A DNA stretch of 64,000 bases from Glycocaulis albus (GCF_014639075.1 NZ_BMFS01000006.1:1-64000); one strand, 5' to 3'. Positions 49,710 through 58,841 are shown, numbered from the stretch's first letter. Numbers and translations are program-made. The notes: generated from the sequence alone by a model not told the origin.

Positions 49710-51434
49710 ATGACCAGCCACATCGTAACATCACGGCGTTCTGTTCTGGGGTTGATGGCCGGGGGCGCAGCCGGCCTTACGGGAGGCGGAGCTGCGGCTG
49801 CGCGTGTGCAGGAAGCCATTACGGCAGAAACCCTTGCCTGCAGCGAGTCCCTGTTTGCCGTCAGCTATACCGACGAGGAACGCGCACAGCTGGTGCGGAC
49901 GATGGAGGACTGGTCCGCGCGCGCAGAGGCACTGCGCGCCCATCACCGGCCAAACACGCTGGCGCCGGCCCTCTCCTTTGATCCGCGCCTGCCAGGCCGG
50001 TCCTACCGCACTCAGGCCAACGCGCTGGGGGGCGTCCCGGGGGAGGCCGGCCGCTGTCCCCGCGCGGCAGCCGATATTGCCTTTGCACCGGTCTGGCAGC
50101 AGGCTGCCTGGATGGCGCGCGGCGAGCTATCGTCTGCTGAACTGACCGAAATATATCTGGACCGGATTGCGCGGTACGCCGGCCAGCTGGAATGCTTCAT
50201 CACCATCACAGCAGAGCGTGCGCGCCGGGAAGCGGCTGCGCGCGACGCGGAGCGCGCTGCCGGCAGGGTGCGTGGCCCGCTGCACGGCATACCCTATGCT
50301 TTGAAAGACATTGTCGATGTCGCCGGCCTGCCTGCGACCTGGGGCGCCACGCCTTATCGTGAGCGTGTAGGCGAGGAGACGGCAGTCGCCGCAGCGCGGC
50401 TGGAAGAGGCGGGTGCGGTTCTGCTCGGCAAGACCAGTGTGGGCGCGCTGGCCTATGGCGATATCTGGTTTGATGGCGTTTGCCGCAATCCGTTCAACCC
50501 CAATGAGGGGTCGTCAGGATCTTCTGCCGGATCGGCGTCCGCCACTGCCGCTGGCCTTTGCAGCTTTTCCATCGGCACCGAGACGCTGGGGTCCATCGTG
50601 TCGCCATCTCATCGCTGCGGCACTGCGGGGCTGCGCCCGAGTTTTGGCAGGGTGGCGCGCACCGGTGCCATGGCGCTGTGCTGGTCGCTCGACAAGATCG
50701 GCCCGATTACACGTCATGTCGCCGACACCGCCTATGTGCTCGGCGTGATAAACGGCGCGGATGCCGGTGACCCGGCCTCGTTCGACCGTGGCTTTGACTG
50801 CGATTTCTCGGGCGATCTGGCCGGGCTGCGTCTCGGGTACAATCCCCAATGGCTCGAGCAGGGCCACGAGCTCGACCGGCAGGCGCTGGATGCTGCCCGC
50901 TCGCTGGGCGTCGAGCTTGTGCCCTTCGAGATCGGCGAATTGCCATACGCGGCCCTGCTGATCCAGCTGGAAGCCGAGGCGGCAGCAGTGTTCGAGGAAC
51001 TGTCCCTGTCGGGCGCGGATGCGCAATTGCGCTGGCAGGATGACGAGGCATGGCCGAACACATTCCGCAGGGCGCGCTTCATCAGTGGCATCGACCTGGT
51101 GAATGCAGACCGGCTCCGCCGCGAGGTCATGTCCATGATGCATGATCGGATGGACGGGCTTGATGCGGTTATCGGACCGAATTTTGCCGGCAATATGTTG
51201 CTGGCCACCAACTTTACCGGCCATCCCCAGCTGGTCTTGCGTGCCGGTTTCCACCAGCAGCCCACGCGTACCTTGTCCGGCGAGGCGGCCGGTGACGGTG
51301 GCGATCTGTTCGACGTGCCTTACGCAACCAGCCTGTGGGCTCCGCTGTTCGAAGAAGGCACACTGGTCCGGCTGGGCCATGCAATCGAAAGCCGTCTGGG
51401 CGCGGCAGCGCGGCGCCCGCCGGGATTGGACTGA
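49710..51434 (+). CDS. Tat-exported amidase-signature enzyme
   Basis: A 574-residue amidase. A Tat signal is visible as SRRSVLGLMAGGAAGLTGGG near the start. The amidase-signature Ser-cisSer-Lys triad is represented by K199 in YALKDIVDV, the GSSGSSAGS motif around 267-275 and S295 in GTETLGSIVSP. ATG at 49710 has GGAAGGG upstream; the in-frame ATG at 49668 would put residues before the Tat signal. The substrate (an amide or cyclic amide) is not evident. It lies 23 nt upstream of a GST, likely co-transcribed. Confidence 0.9.
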   Translation: MTSHIVTSRRSVLGLMAGGAAGLTGGGAAAARVQEAITAETLACSESLFAVSYTDEERAQLVRTMEDWSARAEALRAHHRPNTLAPALSFDPRLPGRSYRTQANALGGVPGEAGRCPRAAADIAFAPVWQQAAWMARGELSSAELTEIYLDRIARYAGQLECFITITAERARREAAARDAERAAGRVRGPLHGIPYALKDIVDVAGLPATWGATPYRERVGEETAVAAARLEEAGAVLLGKTSVGALAYGDIWFDGVCRNPFNPNEGSSGSSAGSASATAAGLCSFSIGTETLGSIVSPSHRCGTAGLRPSFGRVARTGAMALCWSLDKIGPITRHVADTAYVLGVINGADAGDPASFDRGFDCDFSGDLAGLRLGYNPQWLEQGHELDRQALDAARSLGVELVPFEIGELPYAALLIQLEAEAAAVFEELSLSGADAQLRWQDDEAWPNTFRRARFISGIDLVNADRLRREVMSMMHDRMDGLDAVIGPNFAGNMLLATNFTGHPQLVLRAGFHQQPTRTLSGEAAGDGGDLFDVPYATSLWAPLFEEGTLVRLGHAIESRLGAAARRPPGLD

Positions 51435-51457
51435 CAGCGCCGGGAGAGCGAAACGCG

Positions 51458-52090
51458 ATGATTACCTTCTATGACTGTGCAACCGCTCCCAGCCCGCGGC
51501 GGGCGCGCATGATCCTTGCTGAAAAGCGTGTCGACGTGCAGCGCGTAGAGATCGATCTGCGCAATGGCGAGCAGTTCTCGGAGACGTTCCGGGCGGTCAA
51601 TCCGGCCTGCACCGTTCCCGTACTGGTCACACCCGGGGGAGAGGCCTTGTGCGACAACGCCTCGATCGCGCGCTGGCTTGAGGAGGTTTACCCCGATCCG
51701 CCCCTGATGGGCGTAGACCCCCTCGACAGGGCGCGGGTGGCAGAATGGCTCTGGCGGGCGGAGTTCGAGGGGCTGATGGCCATCATGGAGGTGCTGCGCA
51801 ACAGCTCGAAGGCCATGGCGGGGCGGGCCTTGCCCGGCCCGCACGCGGTCGAGCAGATACCTGAGCTGGCGGAGCGCGGCCGCGCGCGGGCGCAGCGCTT
51901 CCTGGACGTGCTGGAGGCGCGTCTGGCCGACACACCTTGGCTTGCGGGGGACACATTTTCCGTAGCCGATATTGCCGCCTTTGTGTTTGTCGAGTTCGCA
52001 GGCTGGGTGAAGATCGCGCCCGGCGCGGAGCATGGCGCGCTGGCCAGCTGGCTGGAGGCGGTGCGGGCCAGGCCGTCTGCTTCGGCCTGA
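51458..52090 (+). CDS. Glutathione S-transferase family protein
   Basis: A 210-residue GST. The N-terminal thioredoxin-like domain (1-80) begins MITFYDCATAPSPRRARMIL, and the cisPro loop region ACTVPVL is near residue 50. The C-terminal helical domain shows TPWLAGDTFSVADIAAFVF, the N-capping motif of GST folds. ATG at 51458 has GGGAGAG upstream. It follows the amidase by 23 nt and is followed by a strong terminator. Substrate unknown. Confidence 0.88.
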   Translation: MITFYDCATAPSPRRARMILAEKRVDVQRVEIDLRNGEQFSETFRAVNPACTVPVLVTPGGEALCDNASIARWLEEVYPDPPLMGVDPLDRARVAEWLWRAEFEGLMAIMEVLRNSSKAMAGRALPGPHAVEQIPELAERGRARAQRFLDVLEARLADTPWLAGDTFSVADIAAFVFVEFAGWVKIAPGAEHGALASWLEAVRARPSASA

Positions 52091-52212
52091 CCTGCCCGTT
52101 CAAAAAGCAAGCACGGTTTCAGCCAGCCATCAGTTTGCGCTGGCATTATTTATTACAATCGCTATTATTGTCGTCAATAGACCTGTAGCGGTCATCAGAA
52201 CCGTCAGGGAGG

Positions 52213-52245
52213 AAGAAAGGCCAAGGCACCGCCTTGGCCTTTCTT
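52213..52245. terminator. Strong bidirectional terminator after the GST gene
   Basis: A 15-bp stem AAGAAAGGCCAAGGC / GCCTTGGCCTTTCTT with an ACC loop, flanked by purines on one side and a TTTCTTGTATT tail on the other. It separates the amidase-GST transcript from the TonB receptor promoter. Confidence 0.88.
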
Positions 52246-52552
52246 GTATTCTTACAGTTCCATCATCACTGACGGCCTGACAGGCTTTTGCTGCAATAGC
52301 GCAAGGGATTGCTGCGCAGCAGCAACGGAATCGCGTCTATCAAGTGAAATGGGCGTGAGTTTCGTTGTTGCTTTGCAACACGTGACCCTCAAAGACAGTG
52401 TGCGGATGAAAAATGGGCCGGCGGATGAGCCTTTGAGGTGGAATCTGACCGCATTTTCTGCATCGTCGTGGACGTAGATTATGGTGCAGCAGCATGCTGC
52501 GCCGCAACAAGAAACGCGGGCATTCCCAGCCCGTTATTCGCGGAGGAAACAA
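52246..52552. other. Leader region of the TonB-dependent receptor
   Basis: No convincing reading frame was found. A 7-bp inverted repeat TTGCTGC-GCA-GCAGCAA (52309-52325) stands about 230 nt before the receptor start and is a candidate operator of LacI-like symmetry. CGGAGGA immediately precedes the ATG. Confidence 0.55.
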
Positions 52553-55099
52553 ATGAAAATGAAGTTTGTACGCGCGGCGCTTCTCGCCGCAGCTTCACCG
52601 ATCGTGCTGGCTGGCGGTGCATTCGCCCAGACAGCAGGCGAGCCCGGCGCCCAGCGCCAGCTCGAAGTGATCACGGTAACCGCGCAGCAGCGCGAGCAAA
52701 GTCTGCAGGACGTGCCGGTTGCTGTTTCTGCCTTCAACCAGGCACAGCTGGAAAATTCCGGTATCCAGGACATCAAGGATCTGATCGCTCTGGCGCCGGG
52801 CCTGATGGTGACGTCCACCCAGTCTGAGACCATCACCACGGCGCGTGTGCGCGGCGTCGGCACGGTGGGTGACAATTTCGGCCTTGAAAGCTCCGTCGGC
52901 GTTTACATCGACGGCGTGTTCCGTGCCCGCAATGGCGTTGGCTTTGGCGATCTTGGCGAGCTGGAGCGCATCGAAGTGCTGCGCGGCCCGCAAGGCACGC
53001 TGTTTGGCAAGAACACTTCGGCCGGCGTTCTGAACATCATGACGCAGCAGCCCGAGTTCGAGTTTGGCGGCCAGGCAGAGCTTCAGGTCGGCAATTATGA
53101 TCTTCGCCGCCTGTCCGGCTCCATCACGGGCCCGATTGTTGAAGACCAGCTGGCGTTCCGCCTGTTTGCTGTCACCAATCAGCGCGATGGCTTCACCACC
53201 ATGAACTTGCGTGACGGCGGCACGACGACCGTCACCGATTCTGAAAATCAGGATTATTACTCGATCCGCGGCCAGCTTCTGTGGACGCCGAGCGCGACCG
53301 TCACCGGCCGCATCATTGCCGACTTCTCCGACCGCAGCGAATTCTGCTGCTCGGCCGTGCAGTGGGACTATGATCCGACCATCGCGGGCATTGTCGGCAT
53401 GCTCGGCGGTCAGGTCCTCAGCCCCGCTGACCCGTCGGCCCGCCAGGCCTTTGCCAACACGCCCTACCAGCAGGACGTGACCGATTGGGGACTGTCGGCC
53501 GAATTTGATGTCGATTTTGACGGCGCGACCCTCACCTCCATCACTGCGTTCCGTCACTGGGAGAATGAACGCACCCAGGATGTCGACTATTCCAGTCTGG
53601 ACATAGCCAACCGTCTGGACGGCAACTTCACTGACCTTGACCGTTTCAGCCAGGAATTCCGCCTGCAGGGCGTACGCGGCAATCTCGACTGGCTCGTCGG
53701 CGGTTTCTATTCGCGTGAAGAGCTGGAACTGGGCGATTCCATTCGTTTTGGCGCGGACTGGGAGCCCTTCCTCGGTATCCTGCTGACCGCGCCGAGCGGC
53801 ACCCCGTCCCCCGCGGGCGTCAGCCAGACCATTTCCAGCCTGACAGGCGGTGCGGTCAATATCCCGGTCGGCTCGGCCATCACGGCCGGTTCGGGTGTCA
53901 ATCAGGACATCTACAATCAGACGGCCACCAGCTGGGCGATCTTCACGCATAATACCTATCAGCTGACCGATCGCTTCGCGATCACGGGCGGCTTGCGCTA
54001 CACGCGCGAAGAGAAAGACGTGACGGCCAGCTTCTCCACCAACTCACCGGCGGCTTGTGCGGCTCTTGAGGGCGCGTTCGGCCTGAACCCGGTTAGCGGG
54101 TGGGTCGGTGCCACGACAGGCGTATTACCGGATGCCACCGTCACCGGCGGTGCCGTGGCCATCGGCAATATCTGTCTGCCCTATGCCCGGTCGGGCCTGG
54201 ACAATACTGGCTATGACCAGTCGCGCACCGATGAGGAAGTGTCCGGCACGCTGCGCGCCCAGTTCGATATCACTGATGATGTGATGATCTACGGTGGCTA
54301 CTCGCGCGGCTTCAAGGCCGGCGGCTTCAATCTGGACCGCCAGTTCAACGGCCCGGTCACGCCGGGTGTCGGTTACACCAATGTCGACACCTCGTTCGCG
54401 CCGGAAACGATCTCGGCCTGGGAAGCCGGCTTCAAGTCGACCCTTTTCGGGAACGTCCTGCAGCTTAACGGCAACTTCTTCTACCAGGACATTGAGGATT
54501 TCCAGCTGAACACGTTCAACGGCACAGCCTTCGTGGTGGAGTCCGTGGATGAGGCCCGCTCTTATGGCGCCGAGTTTGACTTCCTCTGGCTGACGCCGGT
54601 GGATGGTCTCGATATCTCCGGTGGCTATGCCTACGTGAATACCGAGTATCAAACGATCACCACGACCGATCCGCTGATTGCCGCGCTGGAAGGCCAGAGC
54701 TTCTCGCTCTCGCCAGAGAATTTCTTCAACCTCGCGGTCAATTATGAGCGCGATCTGGGCGGCAATCTGATCACCCGGATGGGGCTCGATACGCGTTATG
54801 TGTCGGGCTACAACACCGGCTCTGACAACGACCCGGAGAAGTTCCAGGAGTCGTTCACCGTGCTGAATGCCCGGATTGGCGTCGGTTCGAATGACGAGCG
54901 CTGGTTCCTCGAGTTGTGGGGCCGCAACCTCACCGACGAGACCTATGCCCAGGTCGCGATTGACGCCTTCGCGCAAGGCCGCCGCGGTACGGCGGGCGCC
55001 GATGGCGGGGAATGGACCCAGCCGCGCAACACGGCCAGCTATGCTGCCTTCCTGGGTGCTCCGCGCACCTATGGCATCACGCTGCGCACGCGCTTCTAG
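52553..55099 (+). CDS. TonB-dependent outer-membrane receptor
   Basis: An 848-residue TonB receptor. The signal peptide is residues 1-24 (cleavage AFA-Q) and a TonB box reads EVITVTAQQREQSL. A plug domain with VPVAVSAFNQAQLENSGIQD and the RIEVLRGPQGTLFGKN motif spans about 45-165. The 22-strand barrel ends in the outer-membrane signature TYGITLRTRF. Ligand is unknown; siderophores, vitamin B12 or plant-derived molecules are all possible. It is monocistronic, bounded by strong terminators. Confidence 0.94.
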   Translation: MKMKFVRAALLAAASPIVLAGGAFAQTAGEPGAQRQLEVITVTAQQREQSLQDVPVAVSAFNQAQLENSGIQDIKDLIALAPGLMVTSTQSETITTARVRGVGTVGDNFGLESSVGVYIDGVFRARNGVGFGDLGELERIEVLRGPQGTLFGKNTSAGVLNIMTQQPEFEFGGQAELQVGNYDLRRLSGSITGPIVEDQLAFRLFAVTNQRDGFTTMNLRDGGTTTVTDSENQDYYSIRGQLLWTPSATVTGRIIADFSDRSEFCCSAVQWDYDPTIAGIVGMLGGQVLSPADPSARQAFANTPYQQDVTDWGLSAEFDVDFDGATLTSITAFRHWENERTQDVDYSSLDIANRLDGNFTDLDRFSQEFRLQGVRGNLDWLVGGFYSREELELGDSIRFGADWEPFLGILLTAPSGTPSPAGVSQTISSLTGGAVNIPVGSAITAGSGVNQDIYNQTATSWAIFTHNTYQLTDRFAITGGLRYTREEKDVTASFSTNSPAACAALEGAFGLNPVSGWVGATTGVLPDATVTGGAVAIGNICLPYARSGLDNTGYDQSRTDEEVSGTLRAQFDITDDVMIYGGYSRGFKAGGFNLDRQFNGPVTPGVGYTNVDTSFAPETISAWEAGFKSTLFGNVLQLNGNFFYQDIEDFQLNTFNGTAFVVESVDEARSYGAEFDFLWLTPVDGLDISGGYAYVNTEYQTITTTDPLIAALEGQSFSLSPENFFNLAVNYERDLGGNLITRMGLDTRYVSGYNTGSDNDPEKFQESFTVLNARIGVGSNDERWFLELWGRNLTDETYAQVAIDAFAQGRRGTAGADGGEWTQPRNTASYAAFLGAPRTYGITLRTRF

Positions 55100-55126
55100 G
55101 TTTCGCAGGAAACCTCAAGACAGGAA

Positions 55127-55154
55127 GGGCCGGAGCAATGCTCCGGCCCTTTTT
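55127..55154. terminator. Bidirectional terminator between receptor and regulator
   Basis: GGGCCGGAGC pairs with GCTCCGGCCC around an AAT loop, followed by TTTTT. It lies 27 nt after the receptor stop and just before the end of the convergent regulator gene. Confidence 0.9.
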
Positions 55155-55166
55155 GCTTGGCGCGTC

Positions 55167-56579
55167 CTAGCTGAACGCGAAGGGAGCAACGGGGCGGGTG
55201 TGCGGCTCGATCCTGAGGCTGCGCTGCAAGGGCGGGAAGGCGCGCTGCGCACAGTCGGTCCGCTCGCAAAGCCGGCAGGTCAGACCGATGCCGACGGGGG
55301 TGCCGGATGATGGCTTCAGGGCCAGCCGTCCGGCATGTCTTGCCTCGCACCCCAGCACGATCGCCTGCAGGGCTGCGCCGCCGCCGGGCAAGGGGCGTGC
55401 CGCTACCCGCGTCATCGAGACATAGGCGCTTCCGTCGGGCAGCTCGACATGGTGGGTGTGTGTGCGTTCCGGCATCCGGAACGCATCGTGGACCGGCCAG
55501 CGCGGGCATCCGCCGCCCGAGCGTGCAAACGGGATCACTCCGCCGCCGAAGCGCTTGGTCACATTGCCGGCCTGATCGATGCGCATGAGGAAGAAGGGTA
55601 TGCCACGGCGGGTGGGCCGGTTCAGCGTGGTCAGGCGGTGGGCCGCCTGCTCATAGCTGACGGAAAAGCGATGGCTCAGCGCCTCGGCATCATAGCCTGC
55701 GGCTTCGGCGGCCTGATGAAAGTCGTCATAAGGCATGAGCAGGGAGGCGGCGGTATATCCGGCCAGATTAGCCCGCAAGAGGCGCGCGGTTACAGGGTCG
55801 GGCAGCGCCGCGCGCGCCGTGACGGCGTCGAGCACATCGGCGCAATCGAGCAGCACCATGGTCAGCGCTGTCTGGAAGTCCTTGCCCGCAGGCGACAGCA
55901 GTTCGGACAGCAGCAGCTTGCGGGCATGAAAGTCGAACCGGCGCAGCGTGCCGCCCATCACGCTGTCATCATAGACGCGCACCGCCGCGCCATGCTGGCG
56001 GCGCAGATAGTCGTGCATGCCTTGCGTCCGGCCCAGCTCGTCAAGGTGCGCCGCCTCGCGCAAGGCGTCTGCAGCCTCTTCCAGCTGCGGGAAGTGGTTC
56101 TGGGCGTTGTCGAGAGCGTCACGCACGGTTTCCAGCGGCAGCAGGGATCCGGCGGGGCTTGCCGCACCGTCCGCCAGGCGCGAGGCCAGCTCGGCGGCAT
56201 TGCCTTGCGCCTCGCGATAGGCCTGGAACAGACGCGCCATCGCTTCAGCCGCACGCGGATGGGCGTCTGCCAACTCGCGTATGTCGCGCTGGTCCAGCTC
56301 GGCCCCCTTCAGAACCGGATCGCCCAGCGCTTCGGTGAGATCGCTTAAGGTCTGCCGGTCGGATTCGGCGGCGAAGGCACGCACATCCACATCGTGGCTC
56401 TCTGCCAGAGCCAGCAGGACCCGCGCGGTCACCGGACGCTGATTGCGCTCCAAGAGGGTCAGATAGCTCGCCGATATGCCCAGCGTGTCGGCAAACTCGG
56501 CCTGTGACAGGCCCAGCTCCCGGCGCAGCCGGCGCAGGCGGGCGCCTGCATACAGTTTCTCCTGCTGTCCATTGTCCAT
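55167..56579 (-). CDS. RamB/ScfR-type short-chain acyl-CoA transcription regulator
   Basis: A 470-residue regulator. An N-terminal XRE-type helix-turn-helix (about 10-62) contains LSQAEFADTLGISASYLTLLERNQR. Central helical and IrrE-like parts (about 100-330) follow, including AALPDPVTARLLRANLAGYT and the C-terminal DUF2083/ScfR domain with a CRLCERTDC cysteine cluster near residue 450. The family controls acetate, propionate and glyoxylate genes by sensing acyl-CoAs. It is divergent from aceA. ATG at 56579 has GGGAG upstream. A TGTATGAAA-TACAA element lies in its promoter. Confidence 0.88.
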   Translation of the reverse strand: MDNGQQEKLYAGARLRRLRRELGLSQAEFADTLGISASYLTLLERNQRPVTARVLLALAESHDVDVRAFAAESDRQTLSDLTEALGDPVLKGAELDQRDIRELADAHPRAAEAMARLFQAYREAQGNAAELASRLADGAASPAGSLLPLETVRDALDNAQNHFPQLEEAADALREAAHLDELGRTQGMHDYLRRQHGAAVRVYDDSVMGGTLRRFDFHARKLLLSELLSPAGKDFQTALTMVLLDCADVLDAVTARAALPDPVTARLLRANLAGYTAASLLMPYDDFHQAAEAAGYDAEALSHRFSVSYEQAAHRLTTLNRPTRRGIPFFLMRIDQAGNVTKRFGGGVIPFARSGGGCPRWPVHDAFRMPERTHTHHVELPDGSAYVSMTRVAARPLPGGGAALQAIVLGCEARHAGRLALKPSSGTPVGIGLTCRLCERTDCAQRAFPPLQRSLRIEPHTRPVAPFAFS

Positions 56580-56593
56580 GACCGGCTCCCACA

Positions 56594-56611
56594 TTGTATG
56601 AAATATTACAA
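56594..56611. promoter_or_regulatory. Candidate regulator operator, copy 1
   Basis: TTGTA-N8-TACAA inverted repeat 15 nt upstream of the regulator ATG, sharing the TGTATGAAA core with a second copy before aceA (56693-56708). Probably bound by the RamB/ScfR-type protein, giving autoregulation. Confidence 0.55.
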
Positions 56612-56692
56612 ACACACAAAATGCCTTGCATCAATGTGCTACACGCATTCCCCTTTTATATGATGCGAAGTGTGTCGCTAGAGGTGGTAGAG

Positions 56693-56708
56693 TGTATGAA
56701 ACCTACAA
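56693..56708. promoter_or_regulatory. Candidate regulator operator, copy 2, before aceA
   Basis: TGTATGAAACCTACAA resembles copy 1 at 56595-56611, with the spacer one base shorter. It is 23 nt upstream of the aceA ATG and overlaps the leader. Confidence 0.5.
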
Positions 56709-56731
56709 GTTCAAACTTGAGGAGGTCAGCC

Positions 56732-58027
56732 ATGACCACATTCTACGATCTCGTCCCCGCCGCCGCGCCTGGCCGTTTTGACGGCATTGAGCGCAATTAT
56801 ACGCCTGAAGAGGTGGTCAAGCTGCGCGGCTCTGTGCAGATCAGCCATACGCTGGCCGAGCGCGGCGCGGCGCGCCTGTGGCAGCTTCTCAATAGCGAGC
56901 CCTATATCAATGCGCTGGGCGCCCTGTCGGGCAATCAGGCCATGCAGATGGTGCGCGCGGGGCTTAAGGCCATCTATCTGTCGGGCTGGCAGGTGGCGGC
57001 TGATGCCAATACCGCTGGCGCGATGTATCCTGACCAGTCGCTCTACCCGGCCAATTCCGCACCGGAACTGGCCCGGAAGATCAACCGCACGCTCCAGCGC
57101 GCCGACCAGATCGAAGTGGCAGAGACCGGCAAGGCGAGCCGCGACTGGTTTGCCCCGATCGTGGCCGACGCGGAAGCCGGTTTTGGCGGCACGCTGAACT
57201 GCTTCGAGATCATGAAGGCCTTCATCGAGGCGGGCGCTGCCGGGGTCCATTTCGAGGACCAGGTGGCAGCGGAAAAGAAGTGCGGGCATCTGGGCGGCAA
57301 GGTGCTGATCCCCACGAGCCAGCACGAGCGCAACCTCAATGCCGCGCGCCTGGCCGCCGACATCATGGGTGTGCCCACCATCACCGTGGCGCGGACCGAT
57401 GCGGAATCTGCCACGCTCATCAACTCCGATATCGATGAGCGCGACCACGAGTTTATCGATTTCGACGCGGGCCGCACGGCAGAAGGCTTCTTCCGCCTGA
57501 AAAGCGGCGTCGGTGTGGAGCATTGCATCAAGCGCGGCCTCGCCTACGCGAAGGTGGCTGACCTTCTCTGGTGGGAGACCTCCAAGCCGAATCTGGAAGA
57601 GGCCAAGCGCTTTGCCGAAGCCATCCAGAAAGCCTATCCCGGCAAGATGATGGCCTATAACTGCTCGCCCTCGTTCAACTGGGAGGCCAATCTGGACAAG
57701 GCGACCATCGAGACCTACCAGCGCGAACTGGGCGCGATGGGCTACAAATTCCAGTTTGTCACGCTGGCCGGCTTCCACCAGCTCAATTACGGCATGTTCG
57801 AGCTGGCCCGCGGGTATCGTGACCGTGGCATGGGTGCGTATTCCGAGCTGCAACAGGCCGAGTTCGGTGCCGAGAAGGATGGCTACACCGCCACGCGCCA
57901 CCAGCGCGAAGTGGGTACCGGCTATTTCGACAAGGTGAACCTCACCCTGTCGGGCGGCAATGCCTCCACCACAGCCATGGGCGAAAGCACCGAAACCGCC
58001 CAGTTCAAGGCCAGCGCGGCGGGGTAA
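56732..58027 (+). CDS. aceA: Isocitrate lyase
   Basis: A 431-residue isocitrate lyase, which splits isocitrate into glyoxylate and succinate in the glyoxylate shunt. The catalytic cysteine is C184 in KKCGHLGGK. Other conserved blocks are [20 protein letters not shown] and [15 protein letters not shown] at 56732 has GAGGAGG upstream; longer frames cross the regulator operator. It is followed by rraA and aceB on the same strand, so the three genes may be co-expressed, although two long hairpin-rich spacers separate them. Confidence 0.96.
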   Translation: MTTFYDLVPAAAPGRFDGIERNYTPEEVVKLRGSVQISHTLAERGAARLWQLLNSEPYINALGALSGNQAMQMVRAGLKAIYLSGWQVAADANTAGAMYPDQSLYPANSAPELARKINRTLQRADQIEVAETGKASRDWFAPIVADAEAGFGGTLNCFEIMKAFIEAGAAGVHFEDQVAAEKKCGHLGGKVLIPTSQHERNLNAARLAADIMGVPTITVARTDAESATLINSDIDERDHEFIDFDAGRTAEGFFRLKSGVGVEHCIKRGLAYAKVADLLWWETSKPNLEEAKRFAEAIQKAYPGKMMAYNCSPSFNWEANLDKATIETYQRELGAMGYKFQFVTLAGFHQLNYGMFELARGYRDRGMGAYSELQQAEFGAEKDGYTATRHQREVGTGYFDKVNLTLSGGNASTTAMGESTETAQFKASAAG

Positions 58028-58067
58028 TTCGCACCTCTTATGCGTCATTTCTGGCGCACGCCGGTTT

Positions 58068-58089
58068 CTCCCCCCGTTCACGGGGGGAG
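58068..58089. repeat. Hairpin between aceA and rraA (family D)
   Basis: CTCCCCCCG pairs with CGGGGGGAG around a TTCA loop. A near copy (CCCCTGTTCACGGGGGGAAC) occurs at 58673-58692. The U-run is missing, so it is more likely a repeat or attenuator than a terminator. Confidence 0.6.
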
Positions 58090-58105
58090 GACATCGCTCC
58101 CCTCT

Positions 58106-58170
58106 TGCGTTTCACCGGCGAAAGCCGGTGCCCAGTCAATTTCTGGGTCCCGACTTGCGCCGGGAAAACG
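58106..58170. repeat. Dispersed repeat family B, copy 2
   Basis: TTGCGTTTCACCGGCGAAAG, then CCGGTGCCCAGTCAATTTCT, then GGGTCCCGACTTGCGCCGGG and AAAACG. It closely matches 47552-47617. Two hairpins separated by a short spacer. Confidence 0.72.
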
Positions 58171-58192
58171 AATGAAAGGCCGGATTAAACCC

Positions 58193-58669
58193 ATGCCCCA
58201 CACCGCAGATCTCTGCGACGCCTACCCGGACAAGGTGCGCGTGCTCGCCCCGCTCTTTACCCATTATGGCGGACGGCAGGTGTTTCAAGGCGCCGTAGAG
58301 ACGATCCTCGCCTATGAGGACAATTCGCGGGTTCGCGAAGCGCTGTCGGAAGACGGTGGTGGCCGGGTGCTGGTGATCGATGGCGGCGCGAGCCTTCGCC
58401 GCTCCATGGTCGGCGGCGATCTGGCAAAACTTGCAGCGGCAAATGCATGGGCGGGCATTCTGGTCCATGGCGCGGTGCGCGATGCGCACGAGCTGGAGGC
58501 AGAACAGCTGGGCGTGCTGGCCCTTGGCCTCATCCCGCGCAAGACCGACAAGCGGGGCCTTGGCACGCGCGGCATATCGGTCAGCTTTGCCGGTGTGACT
58601 TTCGCGCCCGGCGACTGGCTCTATGCTGACCGGGACGGGGTGGTTGTATCGGCGGGGGAATTGGGGTGA
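58193..58669 (+). CDS. rraA: RraA-family protein (possible HMG/CHA aldolase or oxaloacetate decarboxylase)
   Basis: A 158-residue RraA fold protein. The motif G-X20-R-D-X2-E/D is complete as G75, R96, D97 and E100 (GGDLAKL...HGAVRDAHE). This motif marks family members with class II aldolase and oxaloacetate decarboxylase activity, and true RNase E inhibitors such as E. coli RraA are reported to lack the terminal acid. So enzymatic activity is plausible, and the rraA symbol is only a family name. It sits between aceA and aceB. ATG at 58193 has no strong ribosome binding site; an ATG at 58172 is in frame. Confidence 0.85.
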   Translation: MPHTADLCDAYPDKVRVLAPLFTHYGGRQVFQGAVETILAYEDNSRVREALSEDGGGRVLVIDGGASLRRSMVGGDLAKLAAANAWAGILVHGAVRDAHELEAEQLGVLALGLIPRKTDKRGLGTRGISVSFAGVTFAPGDWLYADRDGVVVSAGELG

Positions 58670-58672
58670 GTG

Positions 58673-58824
58673 CCCCTGTTCACGGGGGGAACAGGCCCCG
58701 GTTTCCCGGGCCGCAGAGCGGCCCGCAAGCGCGACCGCGCGCCCGAGCTAATGCGAGGCGCGACGCACGGATGTGCGGCGCATCACTAAAAAGACCAGAT
58801 CCCGGCTTGCGCCGGGAAAACGCG
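58673..58824. repeat. Composite dispersed repeat between rraA and aceB
   Basis: The spacer contains a family D hairpin (58673-58692), a family C block with GGTTTCCCGGGCCGCAGAGC (about 58690-58725) and a half family B copy GATCCCGGCTTGCGCCGGGA followed by AAACG at 58798-58824. No coding frame is supported here. Confidence 0.65.
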
Positions 58825-58841
58825 TAAAAAAGGGAACACAC

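Noticed and set aside
52244-52477. Small open frame before the TonB receptor
   Set aside because: No ribosome binding site or family similarity; it overlaps the terminator and the leader of the receptor gene.
56594-56731. Longer aceA frame from 56594
   Set aside because: It would translate the operator region and lacks a ribosome binding site, while 56732 has GAGGAGG upstream and the family's N-terminus.
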